Of a stretch of 64,000 nucleotides of DNA, positions 1-9,719 are shown one piece after another. The notes under the pieces are model-generated. The model was not told the DNA's origin. It searched no databases and saw only the letters and a program-made list of their open reading frames with translations. A program made the translations under genes and the position numbers. Location: NCBI RefSeq assembly GCF_015352985.1, contig NZ_JACYXF010000019.1, positions 34,946 to 98,945 on the forward strand. The letters are read 5' to 3'. Source of the DNA: Noviherbaspirillum malthae. Lineage in GTDB: Bacteria; Pseudomonadota; Gammaproteobacteria; Burkholderiales; Burkholderiaceae_D. Each line of letters begins with the position of its first letter. Positions within the stretch are counted from its first letter, which is position 1.

Positions 1-1
1 T

Positions 2-1603
2 TCCGTCAAGATTCTCATGACGATCGCCATCGAACATGCAGGCGCACAGCGCGGGCTCCTGATTCGCAATGAACGGGAGGTGCCGGTGATAACGGCAAGG
101 GCAACCACCTCGCTGACCGGGGTAGACGTGGATCTGCTGCAGAGGCCGCCATCGGAAAAGGACCTTCCGCTTTCGATGCTGCATACCACGATGCGCAGCC
201 TCAGGGGGACGCACTTCGCCGGCAACCTGCACGCGAGCGCCTTTCAGCAGGATCCGTATCTGCAGGGCAAGCCGCATTGTGCTGCGATGTGCATTCCGCT
301 GGTCAAGCGCGGAGAATTGATCGGCGTACTGTTTCTTGAAAATTGCCATCGGCCGGATGCCTTCACTGAGGAGCAGGTCAGGGTGCTTGAAGTGATTGCT
401 GCGCAAGCCGCCATCTCGCTCGAAGTCGCAAGGCTGTATGCGGATCTCGTCGACGAGAATCAGCAGCGGCAGCGGGCGGAAACTGCGTTGCGCGCCAGCG
501 AGGCAAAGCTGGAGCTTGGCGAGCAGATCACGCATACCGGGAGCTGGCAGTGGGATACGAATGAAAACGTCGTCAGCGCTTCCGCCGAGGCTTGCCGGAT
601 CTTCGGCCGTGATCCGGACCAGCGCCTGCTGTCGTTGTCCGATTTCCTCGCTTATATCCACGAAGATGACCGTTCGGTCGTGGTCGATACGCTCCGTCTA
701 TGCACGGAAGAGCGGAAGCCCTTCCACGTCGAGTATCGCATCGTCCGCCCGGACGGAACCATTCGCTATGTATCCGGTGTGGGCAAGCTTGCGATAGGAG
801 ATGACAATGTCGGACATTTCGTCGGGACTGTCACCGATATTACCGAGCGGCGCGGCTACGAAGATGCCTTGCGCACGTCGCAGGCCGAACTTGCCCGAGT
901 TGCGCGCATAACGACGGTAGGGCAGCTCACGGCATCGATTGCGCATGAAATCAACCAGCCGCTGATGTCCATCGTGTCCAACGGAGGCGCAAGCTTGCGG
1001 TGGCTGAAGCGGAATCCGCCCGAACTCGGCGAAGTCCTTGTCGGGCTGGAGGAAATCGTAAGCGAAGCCGGCAGGGCCGGTCACATCATACACAGCCTGC
1101 AAGCCTTGACCCGGAACAGCGCACCGGTGATGCAGCAGCTGGATGCGCATGAAATCGTCCGCCGCATCCTGACGCTGGCACGAAGCGATATCGAGCGGCG
1201 GACTGTTTCGGTCCAGCTTTCGCTCGCGGCCGCGTGGCATGCCGTGAATGGCGACAGTATTCAGCTGCAGCAGGTGCTACTGAACCTGGTGGTCAATGCC
1301 GTGGAAGCGATGAGCGAAATCAGCGACCGGCCGCGTACGCTATCCATCTATTCCGAGAACCCGGACGATGATCATATTATGGTCTCTGTGAAGGATACGG
1401 GCATTGGACTGACTGCCGAAGACATGGCGAAGGTGTTCGAGGCGTTTTTTACAACCAAGCAAAACGGAATGGGGATGGGACTTGCCATCTCGCAGTCGAT
1501 TGTCGAAGCGCACGATGGCCGGCTGCAAGTCCTCCCGGCCTCTCCCCATGGAAGTATTTTCCAGCTGATACTGCCTGTGGCTCACGCCGGGCATCGGGAG
1601 TAG
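2..1603 (+). CDS. GAF-PAS sensor histidine kinase, C-terminal part (gene runs in from the left edge)
   Basis: A GAF domain lacking its N-terminal strand (about 1-140 counted from the first ATG at 17) is followed by a short coiled coil, a PAS domain (about 165-285), a HisKA helix with the phospho-acceptor in SIAHEINQPL (H310) and a HATPase domain (NAVEAM N-box, DTGIGL, GMGMGL). The frame stays open to the left edge of the window, and the GAF begins abruptly with a segment (IEHAGAQRGLL) typical of the 3' part of very large Ser/Thr kinase-AAA ATPase-GAF-histidine kinase proteins. I therefore infer that this is the end of such a gene rather than a complete 528-residue kinase. It autophosphorylates on His and would signal to a response regulator that is not visible here. 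Cytoplasmic; no membrane segment in the visible part. Confidence 0.85.
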   Translation, partial: SVKILMTIAIEHAGAQRGLLIRNEREVPVITARATTSLTGVDVDLLQRPPSEKDLPLSMLHTTMRSLRGTHFAGNLHASAFQQDPYLQGKPHCAAMCIPLVKRGELIGVLFLENCHRPDAFTEEQVRVLEVIAAQAAISLEVARLYADLVDENQQRQRAETALRASEAKLELGEQITHTGSWQWDTNENVVSASAEACRIFGRDPDQRLLSLSDFLAYIHEDDRSVVVDTLRLCTEERKPFHVEYRIVRPDGTIRYVSGVGKLAIGDDNVGHFVGTVTDITERRGYEDALRTSQAELARVARITTVGQLTASIAHEINQPLMSIVSNGGASLRWLKRNPPELGEVLVGLEEIVSEAGRAGHIIHSLQALTRNSAPVMQQLDAHEIVRRILTLARSDIERRTVSVQLSLAAAWHAVNGDSIQLQQVLLNLVVNAVEAMSEISDRPRTLSIYSENPDDDHIMVSVKDTGIGLTAEDMAKVFEAFFTTKQNGMGMGLAISQSIVEAHDGRLQVLPASPHGSIFQLILPVAHAGHRE

Positions 1604-1724
1604 GCGCACCGTCAGGCTGAAGCTGAAAGCAGCGGTCGGCGGATCTGCTGCAACGGTCTTCGGGCGTGCAGGTGCACTTGCCACGCCCGGCCGACGGTAA
1701 CAAGCACAGGCGCCGGTGCCGGCG

Positions 1725-2303
1725 TTATTCCTTGATGGCTTCAACCGCGATATCGATGCGGACATCGTCACCTACATGCGGTGCAAACTTGCCGGCATTG
1801 AAATCGGATCGCTTGATCAGCGTGTACGCGTTCGCACCGATTGCGTCTTTCTTCAGCATCGGGTGTGCCATCGCCTGGAAGGACGATACAGTCAGGGTCA
1901 CCGGCTTGGTGACGCCTTTGATCGTAAGGTTGCCTTCCACGGTAGAGGGCGTATCGCCATTGAAATTGACTTTCGTGGACTTGAACGTGGCGGTGGGAAA
2001 TTTCGCCGTATTCAGGAAGTCTTCGCCCTGGATGTGTTCGTCAAAAGTCGAAAAGCCGGTGTCCACGGATTTCGTATCGATCACGATGTCTACCGAACCG
2101 GTTTTCGCCGCCTTGTCGAACGTGACCTTGCCCGTCGTCTTGTTGAAGCGGGAAAGCTGTGTCGAGTAGCCGAAGTGGCTGTACGAGAAGCGCGGGAAGC
2201 TGTGTGTCGTATCCACGATAAACGTTTCAGGCGCGGCCAGTGCGGGCGCTGCCACGGATGTTGCAAGCAGGAGCGATGCGAAAAGTTGTTTTGCGGTTTT
2301 CAT
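1725..2303 (-). CDS. YceI family periplasmic lipid-binding protein
   Basis: 192 residues with a Sec signal peptide (MKTAKQLFASLLLATSVAAPALA, cleavage before APETF) followed by the YceI beta-barrel: the DTTHSFPRFSYSHFG start, GKVTFD, the SVDTGFSTFDEHIQGEDFLNT block, and GNLTIKGVTKPVTL. YceI proteins are lipocalin-like barrels that bind polyprenyl or isoprenoid ligands in the periplasm. The start at 2303 is chosen because it opens the signal peptide; an in-frame extension to 2609 has no such character. It sits 190 bases downstream of the amidohydrolase on the same strand, so it probably has its own promoter. The ligand cannot be inferred. Confidence 0.93.
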   Translation of the reverse strand: MKTAKQLFASLLLATSVAAPALAAPETFIVDTTHSFPRFSYSHFGYSTQLSRFNKTTGKVTFDKAAKTGSVDIVIDTKSVDTGFSTFDEHIQGEDFLNTAKFPTATFKSTKVNFNGDTPSTVEGNLTIKGVTKPVTLTVSSFQAMAHPMLKKDAIGANAYTLIKRSDFNAGKFAPHVGDDVRIDIAVEAIKE

Positions 2304-2494
2304 GTTTTCCCTTGGAGTGGATGGATAGGAGGTATGTAACTGATATGCGCGGCGGAATGCTCCGGCGGCAGCCAGGTCGCGGCCGTACCGGAGCCGTACT
2401 CGGTTTTCCGCAAGCTCGCCCGGCTGTTCCGGCCATGCCGGAATGGTGCTTCCGTCGTTCTTCCGCATGCAGGCGAGCGTTGCCGGGGCCGGCC

Positions 2495-4498
2495 TTATGC
2501 GGCCCAGCAGGAGCAACCGAGCGCGCCCCAGAACCCGTTGTTGTCGGATGTAGGAGCCGATGCGGCGCGGCCGTGCGCATGTCCGTGCACGCCGCAGGAT
2601 GTACTGCATCCGCAGGCTGCAAGCGCCTGACGATGGAGCTCCTGCAAACGCGCAGTCTCGGACTTCTTCGTCTTGTAGTAGCCGTCGTATTTACGCACGG
2701 GCGACCAGTCGGGCATCGCAGGCGGAAGCGGCGAGTCCAGAGCGGAAAAGTCGTCGGCCGCATACACGACGCGTCCGCCGACGACCGTGAGCGAGGAGAC
2801 GATTTGCCGGATCTCCTCTTCGGGGACCGCGAAATAATCCTGCGAGAGAATGGCCAGGTCGGCCAGCTGCCCTGCCTTGATCTGTCCCTTCGTCCCTTCC
2901 TCATTCGAGAACCAGGTATTGGCCTGGGTATAGAGGCGCAGCGCAGTTTCGCGATCCACCACGTTGGCTGTCGGATAGAGGCGCTGCCCACCGACGGTCT
3001 TTCCTGTCGTCAGCCAGTACAAGGCATTCCACGGATCGTGGCTTGCCACGCGGGTCGCATCGGTACCGACGCCGACCTGGACTCCCATCTCGAGCATCCT
3101 CTTGAATGGAGGTGTGCGCTCGGCAGCCTTTTGTCCATAGCGTTCAACGAAGTACTCGCCCTGGTAAGCCATGCGATGCTGGATGGCGACGCCGCCGCCT
3201 AACCTGGCGATCCGGTCGATGTTCCGATCGCTGATCGTTTCGGCATGGTCGAAGAACCAGTGCAGCCCGTTGAATGGAATGTCGCGATTTACCTTCTCGA
3301 AGGTATCGAGCGCCCGCGAGATGGTCTCGTCATAGGTGGCGTGAAGCCGGAACGGCCAGCGGTTCTGTGCCAGCAGCCGCACCACTTCTTCGAGGTCCTG
3401 CTCCATGTTCGCCGGCATCTCGGGACGCGGCTGACGAAAGTCTTCGAAGTCGGCCGCGGAAAACACCAGCATCTCACCGGCGCCGTTATGGCGATAGTAG
3501 TCATCTCCCTGGCCGGGTTTCACCATGCCGGTCCATCTCTTGAAATCGGAAAGCTCTTCCTTTGCCTTCTGGGTAAAGAGGTTGTAGGCAATCCGCACGG
3601 TGAGCTGGTTTTCCTTGTGCAGATCTTCGATGACCTTGTAGTCATCGGGATAGTTCTGGAAGCCGCCGCCCGCATCGATCGCGCTCGTGACGCCGAGGCG
3701 GTTCAGTTCGCGCATGAAATGACGCGTGGAATTAACCTGGTAGTCATATGGCAGCTTGGGGCCGCGCGCCAATGCCGAGTACAGCAGCAATGCATTCGGC
3801 TCCGCCAGCATCAGGCCCGTTGGTTCACCATCCTTGCCGCGCACGATCAATCCGCCCGGAGGATTCGGCGTGTCCTTGGTATAGCCGGCTGCCCTCAGGG
3901 CTGCGCGATTGAGCAGGGCACGGTCGTACAGGTGCAGGATGAACACCGGGGTGTCGGGAGCGACGGCGTTGATCTCCTCGAGAGTGGGGAGCCGCTTTTC
4001 CGCAAACTGCTGTTCGGTAAAGCCTCCGACGACGCGGACCCATTGAGGCGCGGGCGTGCGGTCCACCTGTTCCTTCAGTCTGCGCATGGCTTCCGCCAGC
4101 GAAGGAATGCCATCCCAGCGGAGTTCCATGTTGTAGTTGAGGCCGCCGCGGATGATGTGAATATGAGAGTCGATCAGTCCGGGTATGACGCGACGGCCGC
4201 GGCCGTCGATAACTTTCGTTGCGGGTCCCGCCATGCGCATGATGTCGGCATCCGAGCCCACGGCCACGAATCGGCCGCCGGATATCGCGACTGCACTCGC
4301 GGTCGGCATGCGCTTGTCCAGCGTTGTAATCTTGGCGTTGTGCAGGATGATTTCCGGCTTGTTGCCTGTTGCCGCAGCCGCATTGAGCATTGCGCCGGGA
4401 CCCAGCCAGGCACCGGCGGCAACGCCGGCGATCGCCTTGATTGCGCTTCGTCGCGACTTGTCAGGGTGTGCAATCTCGGTTGGTTCGTTTTCAATCAT
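2495..4498 (-). CDS. Tat-exported YtcJ-like amidohydrolase (Amidohydro_3) with Cys/His-rich tail
   Basis: 667 residues. The start at 4498 is fixed by AGGAG at 4505-4509. Residues 13-43 resemble a Tat signal (KSRRSAIKAIAG followed by an Ala/Gly-rich helix), so the enzyme is probably exported folded. The mature part is a metal-dependent amidohydrolase of the Amidohydro_3/YtcJ type: composite beta-sandwich, metal motif GLIDSHIHI (H112, H114), a later GLHWFFDHAE block, GVGTDATRVASHDPW with the catalytic-type Asp, and the closing GQLADLAILS. YtcJ-like enzymes hydrolyse amide or ester bonds; the substrate is unknown. After the barrel the protein carries an unusual tail with five Cys and several His (CGCSTSC, VHGHAHG, CSC), which may bind metal. 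It stands alone, with yceI downstream. Confidence 0.9.
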   Translation of the reverse strand: MIENEPTEIAHPDKSRRSAIKAIAGVAAGAWLGPGAMLNAAAATGNKPEIILHNAKITTLDKRMPTASAVAISGGRFVAVGSDADIMRMAGPATKVIDGRGRRVIPGLIDSHIHIIRGGLNYNMELRWDGIPSLAEAMRRLKEQVDRTPAPQWVRVVGGFTEQQFAEKRLPTLEEINAVAPDTPVFILHLYDRALLNRAALRAAGYTKDTPNPPGGLIVRGKDGEPTGLMLAEPNALLLYSALARGPKLPYDYQVNSTRHFMRELNRLGVTSAIDAGGGFQNYPDDYKVIEDLHKENQLTVRIAYNLFTQKAKEELSDFKRWTGMVKPGQGDDYYRHNGAGEMLVFSAADFEDFRQPRPEMPANMEQDLEEVVRLLAQNRWPFRLHATYDETISRALDTFEKVNRDIPFNGLHWFFDHAETISDRNIDRIARLGGGVAIQHRMAYQGEYFVERYGQKAAERTPPFKRMLEMGVQVGVGTDATRVASHDPWNALYWLTTGKTVGGQRLYPTANVVDRETALRLYTQANTWFSNEEGTKGQIKAGQLADLAILSQDYFAVPEEEIRQIVSSLTVVGGRVVYAADDFSALDSPLPPAMPDWSPVRKYDGYYKTKKSETARLQELHRQALAACGCSTSCGVHGHAHGRAASAPTSDNNGFWGALGCSCWAA

Positions 4499-4504
4499 AA
4501 TCAG

Positions 4505-4509
4505 CTCCT
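4505..4509 (-). promoter_or_regulatory. Ribosome binding site deciding the amidohydrolase start
   Basis: Minus-strand AGGAG lies six bases before the ATG at 4498. It argues against the longer open frame that reaches 4639. Confidence 0.7.
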
Positions 4510-5497
4510 GTAGCCGGTTCGGCGGTTCAGCAGGCACCTTGCCGCCAATGGTCGGAAAGTGAAGTGTCTGCCGTGTACCGGAATCGTTTATCTTGGTAAT
4601 GTCACGCTGGACGTGCGTTGTACCCGCCTGCGGCTGCAACCCACGACGCCCTGCCTATCCATGTGCGGCTGCAAGCAGCGCGCCTGGTACTTCGACATGG
4701 CGGTATCGGTGACGATATCGATTCAGTCGGGACGGCCTCCGTAACGCACATGGATAGAGCCGGACAGGAAAACTTCCTGTTCGCGCCCAAGGAGGATAAA
4801 CAACACAGATCACCTGATTGTGTCAGTCCTTGTTTCAAATGAAATACAGGCATTCCACTCAATGGCGCAGCAATCGTCTTCGCTTGTGCCCCAATCGCGA
4901 AAGGCTTCCCGATTCGATGCCATGCAACTGGCGATCTGCCGCTGTCTATCCGCATACGGGGCCGTGCGCCGGGTACATTTCGCTCGTACTCGTATGTGCC
5001 CCCGTAAGCTGCTGACATTATGGCTTCGCCTGTCGCCATGCCAAAACGGATAATTTGCAGAGCAATGTTCGAAGTTTTCGAATGTGTGCCAAGTACCAGA
5101 AGTCAGGAATACTGACTTGATCAGCGGCCAATCATACGGGCTTGACGGTTTGTTCCCACGCCGTGCAGCAAGCGGCGTGAGAAATTCTAGAACTGGCGAT
5201 TTGCCAATTCCGCCGACGGCATGTTTCAAACGTTGCCGGTGCATTTCAATCGACGCAATCGACGGTCTTGATGAAATGCCGCCATGACCGCGAGCGTGGA
5301 TCGCGCTGACAGGGGAAAGCGCTCGGCGGCGTCAACATGTCTCCATCATCGTTCCAAGTCCATATCGCGCATGGCAGCGTAGCGGTAGCGAACTCCGGGC
5401 CCGTCTGTCAGCGCCAATGTTTCAGATGACATGTTCAGCGGTTCGGGAACTACCCTCTGCGCTTGCCCTGCCTGTTTGCTGTCCTTAATATGGAGGC
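4510..5497. other. Long intergenic region between divergent genes, no gene recognised
   Basis: About 1 kb separates the amidohydrolase (minus) from the hybrid kinase (plus). Open frames on both strands (for example 4602-5039, 4810-5244 and 5084-5287) have no family resemblance, no consistent ribosome binding site and overlap one another. The only distinct structure I see is an inverted repeat, CAGGAA-AAC-TTCCTG, at 4765-4779. Promoters for both neighbours must lie here. Confidence 0.5.
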
Positions 5498-8407
5498 ATG
5501 AATCAAACGCCTGCAAAAACAAAAGCCAGACCCGTCAGGAAACGGGCGCAACGGGTACATTCGGGAACGAATGGTAATGAAGCATCCCCTGGCGAAGAAT
5601 CGTTTCGTGCCGCGACAGACTGTTTTCCGGGCTTGCTCTGGACTGCCCTGCCCGGAGGCGAGGTTGATTTCCATAACCTGCGCTGGCTCGAGTACACCGG
5701 CATGAGTCTTGAAGACTCATGCGGTTTCGGGTGGCGCGACGCCTATCATCCTGGAGACGTCGATCACCTGGCGACGACCTGGAAGCAGGTTGTCGCGGCG
5801 GGCATTGCAGGCGAGGCGAAGGCGCGTCTTCGGCGTCACGACGGCGTCTACCGCTGGTTTCTTGTCCGGGCTTGCCCGCACAAGGATGATCACGGGAAGA
5901 TCATCAAATGGTACGGCCTGAACATCGATATTGATGACTTGAAACGTGCCGAGGAGATGCTTGCCGGCGAAAAGCTGCTGCTCGAGCGTATCGTGCGCGG
6001 TGGACCTCTGCACATGACGCTGGACTTGCTCTGTCAGATCGTGAACGAAACACTGGCCGGCGTTTCCTGCGGAGTGGTGCTGCGAGCATCGGAAGGGGGC
6101 ATGCTCCGGTTCGGAGCGGCGCCGGCACTGCCGCCGGATTTTCTGCAGCAGGCCGATCAGCACCTCCCGACATCATATGGCAATACAAGATTTCAGCAGG
6201 ACACCCGGTTCAGCTGTTTGCATGGTGATGCAAGTACCAGTCCGGAGTGGCAATCCTACGTGCAATATGCTTCGTCGCACGGTTTGCGCACGCTATGCAT
6301 CGTTCCGATAGTTTCCTCTGCAGGCATGCTCCTTGGCAGCTTCCATTTGCATGCTGCCGTCCCTCCCGACCTCAGTGCGGAACAGCAGATCTATCTTGAT
6401 CAACTGATCCAGCTTGCTGCGGTTGCTCTGGAACGGGACTATATCGATGCGGCGCTCAAGGAGAGCGAGGAGCGCTTCCGTCTCATGGCCGAAACGACCC
6501 CGGATGTGATCTGGGTTACCGAGTTCCGGCCGGAACGGGTGCTCTACGTCAGTCCGAGCTTCGAACACTTGTGGGGTCACAAGCCCGAGGATCTCTACAA
6601 GAATCCACGGTTGTGGATCGATATGGTCCACCCGGAAGATGTTCAGCGGGTATCAAGCGTATTCGAGCACGCCGCGTCGATGAACACAAGCAGCCGCTAC
6701 GATATCAATTATCGTCTGCTGCACCCGGATGGCAGGTTCTCCTGGATCTACGAGCGTGGCGTGTTCGTTCATAACCCGGTAAACCGGACATTGCGCGCCA
6801 GCGGCATTTCCACCGATGTGACCAAGCTGAAGCAGGCTGAAGAAGCGCTGAAGGCTTCACAAGAGCGTTTCGCCCTTGCTGTCGCGGCGTCGACGGACGG
6901 CATCTGGGACTGGGATATCAAGCGTGACACCCTGTTCATGTCGAACAGGGCGCAATGCATCTTTGGTCTGGAAGCGACCGAGAACGAGCGTCGGCTCAGC
7001 CACTGGCGGCAGACCGTACGCGTGCATCCGAACGATGCCGACATCTTCGGGCGGGAGCTCGAAGCGTTTCTGGCTGGGAAGAACGTCAGTTACGACCATG
7101 AACTTCGTGTCTATAACCTGGCGGGGGAGATCAAGTGGATACGAGTGCGTGGTCAATGTGTCCGTGACGTTCATGGACAGCCGACCAGACTGGCCGGCTC
7201 GGTGAGCGATATCGACATGCAGAAGCGGACGGAAGCGTCGCTCGAACAGTCGAGGCGGTTGGAAGCGCTTGGAACCCTGGCCGGAGGCATCGCACATGAT
7301 TTCAATAATATTCTCGGTGCCGTATTGGGATACGGCGAGATGGCATTGCGCGGAGCGGAGAAGAACGCCCGGCAGCTCAGGGATATCAACAACATCATCA
7401 AGGCAGGCAAGCGCGGAAAGGACCTGGTGAGCCGCATTCTTGCGTTCAGCCGCAGCGGCGGCGCCGAACGCAGCCGCGTTTCGGTAGACAAGGTGCTGCA
7501 GGAAACCCTGGGTATCCTGAATCCCACTTTGCCTCCGGGAATAACGATGGAGATCCGGGTTGCCAGTGCCTTGCCGCCCGTCTGCAGCGACCCCACGCAA
7601 ATTCATCAGATCGTCATCAATCTGCTGACCAACGCTGTTCATGCAATGCCGGACGGAGGCACGCTTCAAATTTCACTGTCGACCGAATTCGTAAGCGCAA
7701 AGCGGCCTGCCACGACCGGTACGGTAGACCGCGGCAAGTATATCGTGCTGAAGGTGCAGGATACCGGCATGGGTATCAGCCCCGGCGTTATGAGCCGGAT
7801 TTTCGATCCCTTCTTCACGACGAAGGAAGTCGGCGTCGGTACCGGACTGGGGCTCACGCTGGTGCATGCGATGGTAGCGGATCTCGGAGGCACCATCGAT
7901 GTGGCAAGCGCGCCAAATGAAGGAGCGCTCTTCATCGTACGGCTGCCGTGCGCGCGGAAGAAGGCTGAACCGCCGGCAGCGTTGCCCGGCGACGAAGACA
8001 GGCTATACCAGAGCCCTCCACGCCAGGTTACAGGACAAGGAAAGCACATACTGATCGTGGATGACGAGGAAGCTCTCGCGCAGCTATCTGCGCAAATTCT
8101 TGACGAAGTCGGCTTTGTGCCGCATGTCTGCACGTCCGGAAAGGCAGCGCTGAAGGCATTCCGGGATGATCCGGACCGTTACAGCATGCTTCTCAGCGAT
8201 GAACGGATGCCGCAGATGCCCGGCTCCGCACTGGCTGCGGAAATCCGGAAGATCAGACCCGCAATACCCGTGCTTCTGGTCAGCGGCCATTTCGGGGACT
8301 CAACACTTGCAGCTACGGAAGCCAGCGGCTTGACTGAAATTCTAAAGAAGCCTGTGCCGCGCAGCGATCTCATCGATGCGGTGACTCGCCTGCTTGCCGC
8401 AGCTTGA
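5498..8407 (+). CDS. Cytoplasmic PAS-GAF-PAS-PAS hybrid histidine kinase with receiver
   Basis: 969 residues without membrane segments. Domains in order: PAS about 35-150 (LRWLEYTGMS), GAF about 165-315, PAS about 325-450 (DVIWVTEFRPERVLYVSPS), PAS about 450-575, HisKA with LAGGIAHDFNN (H600), HATPase about 700-825 (NLLTNAVHAMP, DTGMGI, GTGLGLTLVH) and a C-terminal receiver about 849-965 (ILIVDDEE, phospho-acceptor D901 in LLSDERMP, KKP). The HDFNN-type H-box followed by a receiver is the common layout of soluble hybrid kinases. The receiver probably acts as a phosphatase sink or an intermediate in a relay. No partner regulator is adjacent, so the output is unknown. It starts with ATG at 5498, 37 bases after a run of cytosine/thymine-rich sequence. 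Confidence 0.92.
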   Translation: MNQTPAKTKARPVRKRAQRVHSGTNGNEASPGEESFRAATDCFPGLLWTALPGGEVDFHNLRWLEYTGMSLEDSCGFGWRDAYHPGDVDHLATTWKQVVAAGIAGEAKARLRRHDGVYRWFLVRACPHKDDHGKIIKWYGLNIDIDDLKRAEEMLAGEKLLLERIVRGGPLHMTLDLLCQIVNETLAGVSCGVVLRASEGGMLRFGAAPALPPDFLQQADQHLPTSYGNTRFQQDTRFSCLHGDASTSPEWQSYVQYASSHGLRTLCIVPIVSSAGMLLGSFHLHAAVPPDLSAEQQIYLDQLIQLAAVALERDYIDAALKESEERFRLMAETTPDVIWVTEFRPERVLYVSPSFEHLWGHKPEDLYKNPRLWIDMVHPEDVQRVSSVFEHAASMNTSSRYDINYRLLHPDGRFSWIYERGVFVHNPVNRTLRASGISTDVTKLKQAEEALKASQERFALAVAASTDGIWDWDIKRDTLFMSNRAQCIFGLEATENERRLSHWRQTVRVHPNDADIFGRELEAFLAGKNVSYDHELRVYNLAGEIKWIRVRGQCVRDVHGQPTRLAGSVSDIDMQKRTEASLEQSRRLEALGTLAGGIAHDFNNILGAVLGYGEMALRGAEKNARQLRDINNIIKAGKRGKDLVSRILAFSRSGGAERSRVSVDKVLQETLGILNPTLPPGITMEIRVASALPPVCSDPTQIHQIVINLLTNAVHAMPDGGTLQISLSTEFVSAKRPATTGTVDRGKYIVLKVQDTGMGISPGVMSRIFDPFFTTKEVGVGTGLGLTLVHAMVADLGGTIDVASAPNEGALFIVRLPCARKKAEPPAALPGDEDRLYQSPPRQVTGQGKHILIVDDEEALAQLSAQILDEVGFVPHVCTSGKAALKAFRDDPDRYSMLLSDERMPQMPGSALAAEIRKIRPAIPVLLVSGHFGDSTLAATEASGLTEILKKPVPRSDLIDAVTRLLAAA

Positions 8408-8504
8408 TCATCTGACAGCCTGCCTGCGCGAATTGCAGTGAAAATGGCGGGCTGGCCGAATCGGATGCGAAACGGAAAAGTCCAAGTCGGAGTGCCGATT
8501 TCAG

Positions 8505-9563
8505 GTGGAACGATGCAATGGCTCGGCAGACAAATTGTCTAACATGCTTTGCTACTTTGCTTTCGGCAAATCCAGATTCGCGCCGCCAGCCATTATCCAT
8601 ATGCATGTTCCACCGCAACTCCAAGCAATGCACGAAGCGGAAGCCGCACTGGTTGAACTCGGCCGTTTCCTGAAGGCCGAGGGATATCGATTTACCACGG
8701 TGTCGCCATTGACGCATTCGCGCGTGAATGCAAGAAAAGGCAATGAATGCGCGACTGACCTCGAAGGGATTTTCGGCTGGAGCCGGCCGTTTGACATAGC
8801 CGCAGTTCCGGAGGACTTGTGCCTCCGTATGCGAAATGCCGGCGTTCTCGTCCGGGAAGGCAGCATGTACCGCAGCCTTGTACGGGCGTCCACCCTGGGC
8901 GGTCAGCTGTTCTTTCATTCCGCCTATCCGACGGCGGAGGTCGACGCCGTCTTCTTCGGGCCTGATACCTACCGTTTTGTGAATGCAGTCGAACAGTACC
9001 TTGCCGGTCTGCGGACACCGGTCCGTCGTGCCGTTGACATCGGTTGCGGCGGCGGACCCGGCGCGATATCGATTGCCTCTCTCCGGACTTCTGCCGAGGT
9101 ATATGCCGTCGATATCAATCCCAAGGCGATTCGTTTTGCCGAGGCCAACAGCAGGCTCGCCGGAACGCAAGGCGTGCACGCGATGCAAGGCGATTTGCTG
9201 AATGATATCGAAGGCACGTTCGATCTTGTCGTTGCCAATCCGCCTTATCTTATCGATGCGGATCAGCGTACCTATCGGCATGGAGCCGGAAGCCTCGGCG
9301 AGGGCTTGTCTCTTGCCATTGTGGACGCTGCAGTGAAGCGCTTGAGTGATGAGGGAAGCCTGCTGCTGTATACCGGCGTGGCGATCGTGAACGGGAGGGA
9401 TAGCTTTCGCGATGCGATCGAGGAGAAATTCAAGGATTCGCGGATGCGGTGGGAGTATAGGGAGATTGATCCCGATATTTTTGGTGAAGAGCTGATGCAT
9501 GAGCCTTATACGCAGGCTGACCGGATTGCTGCGGTGGTGCTGGCGGCAACGAAGGAAGGATGA
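8505..9563 (+). CDS. Class I SAM-dependent methyltransferase (MTS/HemK-like, NPPY motif)
   Basis: 352 residues. The SAM-binding motif I is VDIGCGGGPG (177-186), motif II is YAVDINPKA, and the catalytic NPPY is at 245-248. This combination is typical of the small-domain (MTS) N-methyltransferases acting on glutamine or adenine amino groups (PrmC, RlmG, TrmN6 types). An N-terminal domain of about 170 residues precedes it, as in RNA or protein methyltransferases with an added substrate-recognition region. I cannot name the substrate. The start at 8505 is taken because AGGTGGA precedes it; ATGs at 8544 and 8601 are in frame and possible. It follows the hybrid kinase by about 100 bases and may or may not be co-transcribed. 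Confidence 0.85.
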   Translation: MERCNGSADKLSNMLCYFAFGKSRFAPPAIIHMHVPPQLQAMHEAEAALVELGRFLKAEGYRFTTVSPLTHSRVNARKGNECATDLEGIFGWSRPFDIAAVPEDLCLRMRNAGVLVREGSMYRSLVRASTLGGQLFFHSAYPTAEVDAVFFGPDTYRFVNAVEQYLAGLRTPVRRAVDIGCGGGPGAISIASLRTSAEVYAVDINPKAIRFAEANSRLAGTQGVHAMQGDLLNDIEGTFDLVVANPPYLIDADQRTYRHGAGSLGEGLSLAIVDAAVKRLSDEGSLLLYTGVAIVNGRDSFRDAIEEKFKDSRMRWEYREIDPDIFGEELMHEPYTQADRIAAVVLAATKEG

Positions 9564-9719
9564 GGTGTGGATGCCGTTAGGCTATCAGGAAGGTGTTGCG
9601 CTTTGGGGATGGACGTTAGTGCTTGTTAATGCTTCTTTCTTCGGTAGTTGCCTCGGATTGCCCGCGTTTCTGCAGCATGCGCAAATGGCGTGCGAAGACC
9701 TCAGTCGCTCATGCTGCCG

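Noticed and set aside
698..1240. 180-residue antisense frame inside the first kinase gene
   Set aside because: A shadow of the sense gene caused by high GC at the third codon position; many similar shadows occur under all long genes here.
4602..5244. Open frames in the 1-kb gap after the amidohydrolase
   Set aside because: They overlap on both strands with no family resemblance or ribosome binding sites.
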